Below are positions 8,954 through 18,330 of a stretch of DNA of 64,000 nucleotides, in pieces. Under the pieces are notes generated by a model. The model saw only the letters and a program-made list of their open reading frames with translations, searched no databases and was not told where the DNA came from. The first letter of the stretch is position 1. Each line of letters opens with the position of its first letter. The position numbers were made by a program, and so were the translations under genes. Origin of the DNA: Paramicrobacterium sp051513965 (GTDB lineage Bacteria; Actinomycetota; Actinomycetes; Actinomycetales; Microbacteriaceae); assembly GCF_051513965.1 (NCBI RefSeq), contig NZ_CP195847.1:744001-808000 (forward strand). The letters are read 5' to 3'.

Positions 8954-9706
8954 TCAGCGGCGCAGCAGCTCCGACAGTTCGTCGAGCGACGCGATCGTCG
9001 TCACGTCGTTCTCTGCGGCGAGTGCCGCAGGATCAGCTGTGCCGCTGCCGTGCGAGACGGCGCCCTCCGGCACATCGTCGCCGAAGCGGTTGAGCCACAC
9101 GCCCGTCAGCCCGGCACGCGCCGCGCCGACGGCATCCGTCAGCAGACGATCTCCGACGTACAGTGCGTCAGAGGGATCGACGCCGAAGCGCTCGCACGCC
9201 ACGTGGAAGATCTCCGCGTCGGGCTTGGCGACTCCCACACCGCCCGAGGCGATGACGTGGCCGAAGCGGCCGTCAAGCCCTGTGCGCTGCAGCTTCACGT
9301 GCTGAAAATCGGGCTCGCCGTTCGTGATCACGCCGATCTGGGCGCCCGCTTCTGTCATCGCGTCGAGGCAGGGGAGTGCGTCCTCGAAGAGCAGCCAGCT
9401 GTCGCGATAGTGTTCGAAGTAGCCGTCGAACCACGTATCGGCCTCGGTCTCCGTGAGAGCGACACCGTGGGCGCCCGCGAACTCCGCGGCACGCACACGG
9501 CGCATCTCCGCGTAGGTCAGTTCGCCCGTCAGATACCGGTGGTAGTGAGCATCCTCGAGTTCGTGCCACAGCGTCGTCGAATCGAGTTCGGCGGTGCTGT
9601 ACGGTGCGCCGAGAGAGTCGACATGTCGTTGGATGCCGCGAACCACCGCGTCTCGGTGATTCATGAGCGTGTCGTCGAGGTCGAAGAGCGCCAGGCGAAT
9701 CGTCAT
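8954..9706 (-). CDS. HAD-superfamily hydrolase (HAD-IA type)
   Basis: A 250-residue HAD enzyme with all four motifs: nucleophile and general acid in FDLDDTL (about residues 8-14), Thr in VITNGEP, Lys in AKPDAEIF, and the metal-binding YVGDRLLTDAVGA. Its spacing and helical cap fit subfamily IA small-molecule phosphatases. The substrate cannot be told. The ATG overlaps the trpS stop by 4 bp, so it is translated with trpS. Confidence 0.88.
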   Translation of the reverse strand: MTIRLALFDLDDTLMNHRDAVVRGIQRHVDSLGAPYSTAELDSTTLWHELEDAHYHRYLTGELTYAEMRRVRAAEFAGAHGVALTETEADTWFDGYFEHYRDSWLLFEDALPCLDAMTEAGAQIGVITNGEPDFQHVKLQRTGLDGRFGHVIASGGVGVAKPDAEIFHVACERFGVDPSDALYVGDRLLTDAVGAARAGLTGVWLNRFGDDVPEGAVSHGSGTADPAALAAENDVTTIASLDELSELLRR

Positions 9707-10710
9707 CGTGCGCTCGCGAGGAAGCCGACCTTCTCGTACACCGTGGCGAGCGTCTCGTTCGCAACCTCATTCGCGCGCTCCGCGTTCACAGCCAACAGTC
9801 GGTCCAGTTCGGCAGGGTCGTCGAGCAGCTCGAGGGCGCGCTCGCGCACCGGCTCGAACTCCGCGACCACGGCACCCGCGACGGCCTTCTTGAAGTCGCC
9901 GTAGCCGTGTCCCGCAAACTCGTCGGTGATCTGCTGCATCGTGCTGCCGGTCACCGCACCGTAGAGCGCCATCAGGTTCGAGACGCCGGGCTTGGCGTCG
10001 CGGTCGAACGCTACGACGCCATCGTTGTCGGTGATGGCGCGCATGATCTTCTTCTGGAGCACCTTCGGCTCGTCGAGCAACCACAGAATGCCCTGCGGGG
10101 AGTCGCCGGACTTCGACATCTTCGACTCCGGGTTCTGCAGGTCGTAGATGCGGGCGCTGTCGGCCGGGATCTTCGCCTCGGGAATGGTGAAGACCTCGCC
10201 GAAGCGCGAGTTGAATCGCTCGGCGAGGTTGCGCGTGAGCTCGACGTGCTGACGCTGGTCATCGCCGACGGGCACGACCTGCGTCTGGTAGAGCAGGATG
10301 TCCGCTGCCATCAGGATCGGGTACGTGAACAGCCCCACGTTCGTTCCGTCGGAGCCGTAGCGCGACGACTTGTCTTTGAACTGCGTCATTCGGCTGGCTT
10401 CACCGAACCCGGTGATGGTGTTCAGCACCCACGAGAGCTGCGTGTGGGCGGGCACGTGCGACTGCACGTACAGTGTGGAGCGCTCCGGTTCGATGCCCGC
10501 CGCGATGTACTGCGCCGCTGTGCGACGCGTCTTCTGCCGCAGCTCGGCTGGGTCTTGCGGAACGGAGATCGCGTGCAGATCGACGACGGAGAAGAACGCG
10601 TCGTACTCCTCCTGCATCTTTCTCCACTGCACGAGCGCCCCGACGTAGTTGCCCGCGTGGAGTGAGTCCGCCGAGGGCTGCATGCCGGAGTAGAGGCGTG
10701 GCTTGGTCAT
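9703..10710 (-). CDS. trpS: Tryptophanyl-tRNA synthetase
   Basis: A 335-residue class I synthetase. The N-terminus RLYSGMQPSADSLHAGNYVG carries the HIGH-equivalent HAGN, and the KMSKS loop appears in ESKMSKSGDS near residue 196. GDDQRQHVELTR is typical of TrpRS. An AAGGACG ribosome site lies upstream of the ATG. It charges tRNA-Trp and appears to be the housekeeping copy. Confidence 0.97.
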   Translation of the reverse strand: MTKPRLYSGMQPSADSLHAGNYVGALVQWRKMQEEYDAFFSVVDLHAISVPQDPAELRQKTRRTAAQYIAAGIEPERSTLYVQSHVPAHTQLSWVLNTITGFGEASRMTQFKDKSSRYGSDGTNVGLFTYPILMAADILLYQTQVVPVGDDQRQHVELTRNLAERFNSRFGEVFTIPEAKIPADSARIYDLQNPESKMSKSGDSPQGILWLLDEPKVLQKKIMRAITDNDGVVAFDRDAKPGVSNLMALYGAVTGSTMQQITDEFAGHGYGDFKKAVAGAVVAEFEPVRERALELLDDPAELDRLLAVNAERANEVANETLATVYEKVGFLASAR

Positions 10711-10749
10711 TGTTCGTCCTTAGTGTGAAGAGTGTGGATGCCGCTGCGC

Positions 10750-11601
10750 TCAGATGGCGTAGTCGACGACGACCGGGGCGTGGTCGGACCATCGTGTGTC
10801 ATACGATGCGGCGCGGTCGATCACGTAGTCCTTCACGGTCGCCGCGAGCGCGGGCGTCGCCGCGTGGTAGTCGATGCGCCAGCCCGTGTCGTTGTCGAAC
10901 GCCTTGCCGCGCTGCGACCACCACGTATACGGACCGTCGACCTCGCCCGCCCAACGGCGTCCGACGTCGACCCAGCCGAGACCGGCGCCCGTTGAGCCGT
11001 CGACGCCCTCCACCGTCTCGCCCTCGGGGCCGAAGAATCGGTCGAAGTAGGCGCGCTCCTCGGGGAGGAAGCCGGAGTTCTTGCGGTTGCCCTTCCAGTT
11101 CTTGATGTCGAGCTCGCGGTGGCCGACGTTGAGGTCGCCCACGACGAGTGCGAGCTCCGAGTGCTGACGCAGCTCGGGAAGGCGCACGGTGAGAGCGTCG
11201 AGGAACTTGTACTTCTCGACCTGCTTCGGTGTGTTCGCCTCGCCCGAGTGCACGTAGCACGAGACGACTGTGAGCGGTCGTCCGTTCACCTCGAAGTCGG
11301 CCTCGAGCCAGCGGCCCGCGCTATCGAAGTCGTGGTCGCCGAATTCGACCCGATGCGCGCTCGGGGCCACGCGGCTCGCGATTGCGACCCCCGCTCGTCC
11401 CTTCGCGGTGGCCTCGTCGTGCAGGATGTGCCAGCCGTCACCCAGCAGGCTCTCGACGTGTTCGTCCTGCGCGCGAACCTCCTGGAGGGCGAGGATATCG
11501 ACGCCGCGTGCGTCGAGCCAGTCACCCATTCCCTTGCGGTAGGCGGCGCGGATGCCGTTGACGTTCACGGATGCAATGCGGAGAGGTGACTGATTCGCCA
11601 T
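10750..11601 (-). CDS. xth: Exodeoxyribonuclease III / AP endonuclease
   Basis: About 283 residues of the exonuclease-endonuclease-phosphatase fold. Motifs seen are IASVNVNGIRAA at the N-terminus, ILALQEVRAQ (metal-binding Glu), VVGDLNVGHRE, WRIDYHAAT and the C-terminal SDHAPVVVDY catalytic Asp-His. The start is uncertain: the chosen ATG at 11601 gives the family's usual N-terminus, while in-frame ATGs lie 9 and 30 bases further upstream. The enzyme acts in base-excision repair. It is separated from trpS by about 40 bp. Confidence 0.9.
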   Translation of the reverse strand: MANQSPLRIASVNVNGIRAAYRKGMGDWLDARGVDILALQEVRAQDEHVESLLGDGWHILHDEATAKGRAGVAIASRVAPSAHRVEFGDHDFDSAGRWLEADFEVNGRPLTVVSCYVHSGEANTPKQVEKYKFLDALTVRLPELRQHSELALVVGDLNVGHRELDIKNWKGNRKNSGFLPEERAYFDRFFGPEGETVEGVDGSTGAGLGWVDVGRRWAGEVDGPYTWWSQRGKAFDNDTGWRIDYHAATPALAATVKDYVIDRAASYDTRWSDHAPVVVDYAI

Positions 11602-11643
11602 GCACTCCATTCTAGGTTGAGCATGTGACACGATCGACCGGCG

Positions 11644-12807
11644 TCAGTGTCGCACGCGCGCGATGACCTTCTTCAGATGGCGGCGTGCGCGTGCTCGCGC
11701 GAAGATGCCCCTCGCGCGGTCGAAGGCCAGCCGTGCCTCACGGACCTCGGCGGCGGCGACCACGCGTCGCGCGTGTTCGAGCGCCTCGCGACGCTCTTCG
11801 TCCGTCGGGGTGTGCAGCGAGACGTCAAGGTCGGCGAGGCGGACGGAGATCCAGGATGCCGACATCAGAATGACCCTGCTGACGAGGTTGAACCACAGCA
11901 GCACACCGAAGACGGTGAAGCCGACGAGCAGCGGATTCCGAGTCGCGCTGTCGAAGAGCACACCGCTCGCGATCGAGAGCCCGGCGAGGGCGCCGCTGCC
12001 GATGAGCACTCCGGGCCCGAGCGCCTTCCACGGAATCGGCAGGCGCGAGAGCACCCGGAACAGCACCGTCAGCGTCGCAGCGTTGATCAGGAGCGAGATC
12101 ACGACACCGAGCAGGGCGCCGCCGGCTCCGATCAGACGCGAGTTGGGGGAGAGACCGAGAAGTCCGCCGAACCACTCGAGAAGCTGAGTTCCCACGATGC
12201 TGAAGGTCGCGGCGAGGATGAACAGGATGCCGATGCTGAGCGCCATGCCGAGATCCCACAGCTTCTTGACGAAGAAGCTCCGGGGGTCGCGCGGCACCTG
12301 GAAGATCGCGCGCACGGCCTGCCGCGTGTAGAACATCCAGCCCGTCGCCGTCCACGTCAGACCCAGCAGAGCGACGAATCCCCACCAGCCGTAGAGCGAG
12401 GTGTTGAACAGCTGGCGCGGTGAGATGAGCGCGCCCTCGTCGCCGATGAGGTCGGGCACGGTGTTGTTGATCACGTCGATGAGCGAACTCACCAGCAGCG
12501 GATTTCCCGAGAGCCACGCACCGACGATCGAGAAGCCGACGACGAGCCCCGCGAACACGGCGAAGACCGCGTAGAAGCTCATGCCCGCCGCCATGAGGTT
12601 TCCGTCCTCCCACAGATAGTGCTGGACGACACGGTAGATGCGGTTCTGCGACAGCCGGTCGCCGATGCGGTTCACGGTATCGACCGGTTTTACCAACCAG
12701 GGGCTTCCGGGACGGCCCATCGCCCGAGTCTCGCCGGGTGCCGGCGTCTCAGGGTCGCGGGTGAAGAACGAGCGGGCCACGTGGTCAGCGTATTCTGAGT
12801 GGAGCAT
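11644..12807 (-). CDS. YihY/UPF0761-family inner membrane protein
   Basis: A 387-residue protein with about six hydrophobic segments and the YihY family blocks: AAGMSFYAVFAVFAGL near the N-terminus, then GWWGFVALLGLTWTATGW and the C-terminal SRVILMSASWISVRLAD. The family was once called ribonuclease BN, but that activity is not assigned to it; transport function is unknown. The ATG at 12807 is preferred because a longer in-frame start would overlap the divergent FHA gene. The charged Arg-rich tail is cytoplasmic. Confidence 0.82.
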   Translation of the reverse strand: MLHSEYADHVARSFFTRDPETPAPGETRAMGRPGSPWLVKPVDTVNRIGDRLSQNRIYRVVQHYLWEDGNLMAAGMSFYAVFAVFAGLVVGFSIVGAWLSGNPLLVSSLIDVINNTVPDLIGDEGALISPRQLFNTSLYGWWGFVALLGLTWTATGWMFYTRQAVRAIFQVPRDPRSFFVKKLWDLGMALSIGILFILAATFSIVGTQLLEWFGGLLGLSPNSRLIGAGGALLGVVISLLINAATLTVLFRVLSRLPIPWKALGPGVLIGSGALAGLSIASGVLFDSATRNPLLVGFTVFGVLLWFNLVSRVILMSASWISVRLADLDVSLHTPTDEERREALEHARRVVAAAEVREARLAFDRARGIFARARARRHLKKVIARVRH

Positions 12808-12954
12808 GAAACCGCCGAGCCTGCTCGTGTGGCGCGAATGTAACGCTGATGTGACACCCCGAGGTCGCATCTGTCGCAGAATTCGGACAGAATGACATCT
12901 GTGCCCTGAACGCGGGGCGAAACGCGGAAATCCTTGAGTGCGAGGGAACTCATC

Positions 12955-13941
12955 GTGACCCAACGACTGAGCTACGTCTCGGCGCCTGAATCGCCGTGGC
13001 TGGTCATTGCGGCTCCGCGTACCCTGATCGCCCTCAGCCCCAACGCCGAGCAGGAGCTCATTGACACCCTATGGCACAGCGCGTGCGCCGGTGATGGGTT
13101 CGAATCGCTCATCAGCATCCTGCCCGCTGAGTCTGGCGGGCGCCCTCTCTCGTTTGTTCTTCTCGGCGACATCGACGAGCGTGGCAGCGGAGCCTCGTTC
13201 ATGGCGCTCGTCAACGGCCCCGTGGGCTTCGACGTCGCCTCCGGCGGTGAACCGCATCACATCGCGCCCTCCGGCAGCGCACCATGGCTGCGCACTCGGC
13301 TTCAGAACGTCTCGCACATCGCCATCGGCAAGCGAACGGATGCCGGCAGGCCGCTGCCCCTCGAGGTCGGCGTCGTCGCGGCATCCCGAATCGACATCGC
13401 GTTCGGTGAGGTCGCACCCACGCCGCCCGTGACGCGGCACGCACCGTTGAGCGAATCGGTCGAGCGCACCCGCCCCGCGACGGTCGGCGCGCTCGTCGAA
13501 GCACGCAAGACCGCGCGCGACGGCGGAACGGTTCCGCGAACGCCGCAGGGGCAGGCTGGACCGGTAGAGCTTCCCGATCTTCCCGATGCGCCTCCGACCG
13601 TGCGCTACGGCTATCGCGTCAATTCCGGTCAGGCTTTCGCACTCGATCTTCCGCACCGCTTCGGGCGTAACCCGTCTCCGACCTCAGAGACCGGCGTGCG
13701 GCTCGTGCCACTTCTGTCGCCCACCAAGACTGTCTCGGCGACGCACCTCGACGTGCGGCAGATCGGCGACACCGTCGTGGTCTCCGATCTCGGCTCCACG
13801 AACGGCACGTCGCTCATGCTTCCCAACATGCCGTGGCGGCGCATGAACGCCGGCGAGTCCGCGGTCGTGCCCGCCGGAACCTTCGTCGATGTGGGCGATG
13901 GCAACGTGGTCGAGATCATGCCCGGGGTTCCGCTGTCGTGA
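12955..13941 (+). CDS. FHA-domain protein
   Basis: A 328-residue protein whose C-terminal 110 residues form a forkhead-associated phosphothreonine-binding domain: GRNPSP, then SATHLDVRQ and the DLGSTNGTS loop. The N-terminal 220 residues show a beta-rich region without a family I recognise, followed by a Pro-rich linker. The GTG at 12955 is preferred over an upstream TTG because GAGGGA lies 7 nt before it. The stop overlaps the next gene's GTG (GTGA), indicating coupling. FHA domains usually read Ser/Thr-kinase phosphorylation; no such kinase is encoded in the window. Confidence 0.83.
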   Translation: MTQRLSYVSAPESPWLVIAAPRTLIALSPNAEQELIDTLWHSACAGDGFESLISILPAESGGRPLSFVLLGDIDERGSGASFMALVNGPVGFDVASGGEPHHIAPSGSAPWLRTRLQNVSHIAIGKRTDAGRPLPLEVGVVAASRIDIAFGEVAPTPPVTRHAPLSESVERTRPATVGALVEARKTARDGGTVPRTPQGQAGPVELPDLPDAPPTVRYGYRVNSGQAFALDLPHRFGRNPSPTSETGVRLVPLLSPTKTVSATHLDVRQIGDTVVVSDLGSTNGTSLMLPNMPWRRMNAGESAVVPAGTFVDVGDGNVVEIMPGVPLS

Positions 13942-14621
13942 CGCAGCTCACCGGCATCGACGTGCTCGTGTTCGATGTTCTCGGCACGATGGTTGACGAG
14001 CCGCGCGGCCTGCGCCAGGCGATCCGTCAGGCGCTCGGCTCCGATGAGGCTGCGATCGGCGACGCTCTCTCTGTGTGGCAGCGGCACGTGGAGCAGGAGC
14101 AACGCGCTATCGCGGAGGGCGCTCGTGAGTACGCGAGTACCGATGTGATCGACCGGGAGGCCGCGGCCGCGGTCGCGACGCACCTGGGTATCGTCGACGA
14201 ACGCGCCATCGATCGTCTCGCCGGAGCCGGTCATCGTCTGCCGCCGTGGGCGGACGCGGCATCCGGTCTTGGTCGACTCTCGCAGATGTTCCCGGTTCTC
14301 GGCCTGTCGAACGCGAGCACCGCATCGCTGCTGCGACTGGGCGCGCATGCGGGGCTGCGCTGGCACCTCGTGCTCTCCAGCGAGGCGGCCGGAGCGTATA
14401 AGCCGGCGCCCGGGGTATACCAGCTCGCCATCGACGCGGCCGGGGTCGCTCCGGAGCGCATCCTCATGGTCGCAGCGCACGCGTGGGACCTTCGCGGCGC
14501 GCAGGCGTGTGGCATGCGGACCGCGTACGTCGAGCGTCCGGTGGGCGACCCGCCCGCGGCATCCGACACCTTCGACGGAGAGTTCCGCAGCCTCGACGAG
14601 CTCGCGGCCGCACTCGTCTGA
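13938..14621 (+). CDS. Haloacid dehalogenase type II-like HAD hydrolase
   Basis: A 227-residue HAD protein starting at the GTG that overlaps the FHA gene stop. Motif I is VFDVLGTMVDE: the nucleophile Asp is present but the D+2 acid of phosphatases is replaced by Leu, as in L-2-haloacid dehalogenases. Motif II is LGLSNAS, motif III YKPAPGVYQLA, motif IV MVAAHAWDLRGAQACGM. These match the type II dehalogenase subgroup. The true substrate is unknown, and many such annotations lack dehalogenase activity. Confidence 0.8.
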   Translation: MTQLTGIDVLVFDVLGTMVDEPRGLRQAIRQALGSDEAAIGDALSVWQRHVEQEQRAIAEGAREYASTDVIDREAAAAVATHLGIVDERAIDRLAGAGHRLPPWADAASGLGRLSQMFPVLGLSNASTASLLRLGAHAGLRWHLVLSSEAAGAYKPAPGVYQLAIDAAGVAPERILMVAAHAWDLRGAQACGMRTAYVERPVGDPPAASDTFDGEFRSLDELAAALV

Positions 14622-14642
14622 CGTTCCGATCGAGCATGAGAA

Positions 14643-14680
14643 ACGCCGGGGCCCGCTGACGAATCAGCGGGCCCCGGCGT
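14643..14680. terminator. Bidirectional terminator hairpin
   Basis: A 17-bp perfect stem (ACGCCGGGGCCCGCTGA and its complement) around a CGAA loop lies between the convergent HAD gene and sdhB, 21 and 13 bp from their stops. It should end both transcripts. Confidence 0.9.
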
Positions 14681-14693
14681 CACACGGAAGAGC

Positions 14694-15452
14694 TTACGGC
14701 TTGCCGCGCATGATGGCCTGCTTCACCTCGGCGATGGCCTTGGTGATCTGGATGCCTCGGGGGCATGCCTCGGTGCAGTTGAAGGTCGTGCGGCAACGCC
14801 ACACGCCTTCCTTGTCGTTGAGGATGTCGAGGCGCACCTGCGCGTTGTCGTCACGCGAGTCGAAGATGAACCGGTGCGCGTTGACGATCGCGGCCGGACC
14901 GAAGTACTGGCCGTCCGTCCAGAACACCGGGCAGGAAGACGTGCACGCGGCGCAGAGGATGCACTTCGTGGTGTCGTCGAAGATCGCGCGGTCGGCGACG
15001 GACTGCAGGCGCTCTTTGCCCTTGCCGGGCGTGCTGTTCGCAACGAGGAACGGCTGCACCTCGCGATACGACTCGAAGAACGGCTCCATGTCGACGACGA
15101 GGTCCTTCTCGAGGGGGAGACCCTTGATCGCCTCGACGTAGATCGGCTTCGAGATGTCGAGATCCTTGATGAGGGTCTTGCACGCGAGACGGTTGCGTCC
15201 GTTGATGCGCATGGCGTCAGACCCACAGATGCCGTGGGCGCACGAGCGGCGGAACGTCAGCGAGCCGTCCTGCTCCCACTTGATCTTGTGCAGCGCATCG
15301 AGAACACGCTCGGTCGGCAGCATCTCGACGTCGAAGTCCTGCCAGTGCGGCTCCGTGTCAGCGTCCGGGTCGAAACGGCGGATGATCAACGTCACGGTGA
15401 ACGTCTGGATGTCGCCTCCTGTGGACGGCGCCTCTTCCACCACCTGCGGCAT
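14694..15452 (-). CDS. sdhB: Succinate dehydrogenase iron-sulfur subunit
   Basis: 252 residues from the ATG at 15452, which follows an AGAGGAAG ribosome site; a longer in-frame start exists but overlaps sdhA. The plant-type 2Fe-2S ligands appear as SCAHGICGSDAMRING, and the ferredoxin-type clusters as CILCAACTSSCPVFW and CRTTFNCTEACPRGI. These three clusters carry electrons from SdhA to quinone. It is the last gene of sdhC-sdhD-sdhA-sdhB and starts 2 bp after sdhA. Confidence 0.97.
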   Translation of the reverse strand: MPQVVEEAPSTGGDIQTFTVTLIIRRFDPDADTEPHWQDFDVEMLPTERVLDALHKIKWEQDGSLTFRRSCAHGICGSDAMRINGRNRLACKTLIKDLDISKPIYVEAIKGLPLEKDLVVDMEPFFESYREVQPFLVANSTPGKGKERLQSVADRAIFDDTTKCILCAACTSSCPVFWTDGQYFGPAAIVNAHRFIFDSRDDNAQVRLDILNDKEGVWRCRTTFNCTEACPRGIQITKAIAEVKQAIMRGKP

Positions 15453-15454
15453 GG

Positions 15455-17269
15455 CTAGTACTTCCTCTCCATCGGCTCGTAGCGCGTCACCACGACGGGC
15501 TTCCAATCCAGACGGATGTGGTCAGCCGCATCCGCGGAGTGGGGGTCTCCCGTGAGGTACGCCATCGTGTGCTTCATGTAGTTCTCGTCGTCGCGCTTGG
15601 GGTAGTCGTCGCGCATGTGGCCGCCGCGCGACTCCTTGCGGTTGCGGGCCGAGTAGACGACGACCTCGGCGAGGTCGAGCAGGAATCCGAGCTCGACGGC
15701 TTCGAGAAGGTCGGTGTTGAACCGCTTGCCGCGGTCCTGGATCGAGATGTTCATGTACCGCGCGCGCAGGTCGTGGATGGTCTTGGTGACCTCCGCGAGT
15801 GTGTCGTCGGTGCGGAACACCTGAGCGTTCTTGTCCATCTCGTTCTGCAGCGTCTTGCGCAGTGCGCCGATGCGCTCGGGGCCGGTGCCGTTCTTGATGC
15901 GCTCGAGAGTCTCGCGCACCTCCTTGGCGGGGTCCTCCGGCAGCGGAACGAACTCTGCGGTCTTGGCGTACTCGACGGCGTTGTTGCCGGCGCGCTTGCC
16001 GAAGACGTTGATGTCGAGCAGCGAGTTGGTTCCGAGGCGGTTCGAGCCGTGCACTGAGACGCACGCGCACTCACCGGCGGCGTAGAGGCCAGGAACGACG
16101 GTGTCGTTGCTTGAGAGAACCTCGGCGTCGGTGTTGGTGGGGATGCCGCCCATGGCGTAGTGCGCGGTCGGCATGACGGGAACCGGCTCTGTCACCGGGT
16201 CGACACCGAGGTAGGTGCGGGCGAACTCCGTGATGTCGGGGAGCTTCGTCTCGAGCACCTCGGCGCCCAGGTGCGTGCAGTCGAGGAAGACATAGTCCTT
16301 CTCAGGGCCCGCACCACGGCCCTCCAGAACCTCTTGCACCATGCTGCGCGCGACGATGTCACGCGGAGCGAGGTCCTTGATGGTCGGGGCGTAGCGCTCC
16401 ATGAAGCGCTCTCCCGAGGCGTTGCGCAGAATCGCACCCTCACCGCGGGCGCCCTCGGTGAGGAGGATGCCGAGGCCGTACAGCCCGGTCGGATGGAACT
16501 GGAAGAACTCCATGTCTTCGAGCGGCAGACCCTTGCGCCAGATGATGCCGACGCCGTCGCCCGTGAGGGTGTGCGCGTTCGACGTGGTCTTGAAGATCTT
16601 GCCGAAACCGCCGGTCGCGAAGATCACGGACTTCGATTGGAAGACGTGCAGCTCACCGGTGGCCAGTTCGTAGGCGACGACGCCCGCGATGCGCTTCTCG
16701 CCGTCCACGTCGACCGTGACCAGGTCGAGCACGTAGAACTCGTTGAAGAAGTTGATGCCGAGCTTGACGCAGTTCTGGAACAGCGTCTGGAGGATCATGT
16801 GTCCCGTGCGGTCGGCCGCGTAGCAGGAGCGGCGAACCGCGGACTTGCCGTGGTCACGGGTGTGCCCGCCGAAGCGACGCTGGTCGATCTTGCCCTCGGG
16901 CGTGCGGTTGAACGGCAGCCCCATGTTCTCAAGGTCGATGACGGCGTCGATGGCCTCCTTGGCGAGGATCTCAGCGGCGTCCTGGTCGACGAGGTAGTCG
17001 CCGCCCTTGACGGTGTCGAAGGTGTGCCACTCCCAGGTGTCCTCTTCGACGTTCGCAAGAGCTGCAGCCATTCCGCCCTGCGCCGCGCCCGTGTGCGAAC
17101 GGGTGGGGTACAGCTTGGAGATGACGGCTGTCTTCGCACCGGGGCCGGCCTCGATGGCGGCACGCATTCCCGCGCCGCCAGCGCCGACGATCACGACGTC
17201 GAACTGGTGGTAGTGGATGCCGTCGACGACGGTCGACTCGGATGTTGCAGAGTTCGCAGTGTTGGACAT
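15455..17269 (-). CDS. sdhA: Succinate dehydrogenase flavoprotein subunit
   Basis: A 604-residue flavoprotein. The N-terminal FAD motif VIVGAGGAGMRAA is followed by TRSHTGAAQGG (covalent-FAD histidine region), the substrate-binding HPTGLYG and RGEGAILRN, and the catalytic HYAMGGI segment. The C-terminal helical domain ends with RYEPMERKY. It oxidises succinate to fumarate in the TCA cycle at the membrane. Length and order match actinobacterial SdhA. Confidence 0.97.
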   Translation of the reverse strand: MSNTANSATSESTVVDGIHYHQFDVVIVGAGGAGMRAAIEAGPGAKTAVISKLYPTRSHTGAAQGGMAAALANVEEDTWEWHTFDTVKGGDYLVDQDAAEILAKEAIDAVIDLENMGLPFNRTPEGKIDQRRFGGHTRDHGKSAVRRSCYAADRTGHMILQTLFQNCVKLGINFFNEFYVLDLVTVDVDGEKRIAGVVAYELATGELHVFQSKSVIFATGGFGKIFKTTSNAHTLTGDGVGIIWRKGLPLEDMEFFQFHPTGLYGLGILLTEGARGEGAILRNASGERFMERYAPTIKDLAPRDIVARSMVQEVLEGRGAGPEKDYVFLDCTHLGAEVLETKLPDITEFARTYLGVDPVTEPVPVMPTAHYAMGGIPTNTDAEVLSSNDTVVPGLYAAGECACVSVHGSNRLGTNSLLDINVFGKRAGNNAVEYAKTAEFVPLPEDPAKEVRETLERIKNGTGPERIGALRKTLQNEMDKNAQVFRTDDTLAEVTKTIHDLRARYMNISIQDRGKRFNTDLLEAVELGFLLDLAEVVVYSARNRKESRGGHMRDDYPKRDDENYMKHTMAYLTGDPHSADAADHIRLDWKPVVVTRYEPMERKY

Positions 17270-17275
17270 ATCGGT

Positions 17276-17725
17276 TTAGACAGCCTTACAGATCGACGGA
17301 AGGAGGTCGGCGGGTGCGCCAGCGGGGCACGGGTCGAACGTCGTGATGACGAGCGTGCCGAGAACGATCAGCACGACGACGGCGATGAACACCGCGGTCT
17401 TCAGCGTGACGCGCATTCCGCGGCTGTGGGCGTAGTCGTTGATCAGCGTGCGCATGCCGTTGCCGCCGTGGATGAGCGCGAGCCACAGCATGAGACCGTC
17501 CCAGATCTGCCAGAACGGGTCAGACCACTTTCCGCCGACGAACGCGAAGTCGATGGCGTGCACGCCCTCGCCGACCATGAGGTTGACGAACAGGTGACCG
17601 AAGATCAGCACCACGAGCACGACGCCGGAGGCGCGCATGTAGATCCAGCCCCACTTCTCCCAGTTCGTTCCCTTGGAGCGAGTGGGGCGGGCCGGTGAGC
17701 GGGGAGCATCGATAGTTTGCGACAT
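17276..17725 (-). CDS. sdhD: Succinate dehydrogenase membrane anchor, SdhD-type
   Basis: 149 residues with three membrane segments. The start at 17725 is set by an AGGAAGGGG site and by the position right after sdhC. Conserved features are the RASGVVLVVLIFGHLFVNL haem/quinone-region histidine and HGGNGMRTLINDY, typical of anchor subunits. It forms the membrane part of complex II together with SdhC and lies 6 bp before sdhA. Confidence 0.92.
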   Translation of the reverse strand: MSQTIDAPRSPARPTRSKGTNWEKWGWIYMRASGVVLVVLIFGHLFVNLMVGEGVHAIDFAFVGGKWSDPFWQIWDGLMLWLALIHGGNGMRTLINDYAHSRGMRVTLKTAVFIAVVVLIVLGTLVITTFDPCPAGAPADLLPSICKAV

Positions 17726-17739
17726 TGTTGTCCCCTTCC

Positions 17740-18159
17740 TCAGTGCGAGAACACGTTGATCAGGTGCCGAGGCACGAAGGCGAGCATGGTGATCACCCAC
17801 AGGGCGATGACGATGTAGAACATCGCGCGCTGGTAGTGCGGCCCCTTCTTCCAGAGGTCGATGAGAATCACTCGGATGCCGTTGAAGGCGTGGTACACGA
17901 TGGCGCCGACAAGCGCGACTTCGCCAAGGCCCATGATGGGGGTCTGGTACGTGCCGATGACGGCGTTGTAGGCCTCGGGCGCGACACGCACGAGGGCGGT
18001 GTCGAGGATGTGCACGAGGAGGAAGAAGAAGATGGCAACACCGGTGATGCGGTGAAGGACCCACGACCACATGCCTTCGCGACCGCGATACAGCGTTCCC
18101 GCTGGGCGTTTCGACGTAGTGGCTGACACTGGTGGAGTCCCTGCAGTCTTCGCTGACAC
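17740..18159 (-). CDS. sdhC: Succinate dehydrogenase cytochrome b556 subunit
   Basis: 139 residues, GTG start with AGGGAGG upstream. The signature HRITGVAIFFFLLVHILD (conserved His in SxxHRxxG-like context) and YHAFNGIRVILIDL are typical of SdhC. There are three membrane helices. It is the first gene of the sdh operon, and the operon promoter should lie in 18160-18330 next to a palindrome shared with the divergent manC. Confidence 0.94.
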   Translation of the reverse strand: MSAKTAGTPPVSATTSKRPAGTLYRGREGMWSWVLHRITGVAIFFFLLVHILDTALVRVAPEAYNAVIGTYQTPIMGLGEVALVGAIVYHAFNGIRVILIDLWKKGPHYQRAMFYIVIALWVITMLAFVPRHLINVFSH

Positions 18160-18280
18160 GGAACGACCCTCCCTGACGATTCGCAGAATTCGCCGGTCGG
18201 ACGGCCGGCGAGCGCACGAGGCGCTGGCCTCCAGTCTAGGACGCTATCGAGGCACTCTGCCCCTTAGGGGACCCTTAGTG

Positions 18281-18294
18281 TCTCGATGTCGAGA
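18281..18294. promoter_or_regulatory. Palindrome in the sdhC-manC divergent spacer
   Basis: The perfect inverted repeat TCTCGA TG TCGAGA lies 122 bp upstream of sdhC and 37 bp upstream of manC. Two direct CCCTTAG copies 11 bp apart precede it. The site could bind a regulator of either gene; none is identifiable. Confidence 0.4.
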
Positions 18295-18330
18295 TAACTG
18301 CGTGTCAGAGCTTCCCGGTACCGTTAGGGC

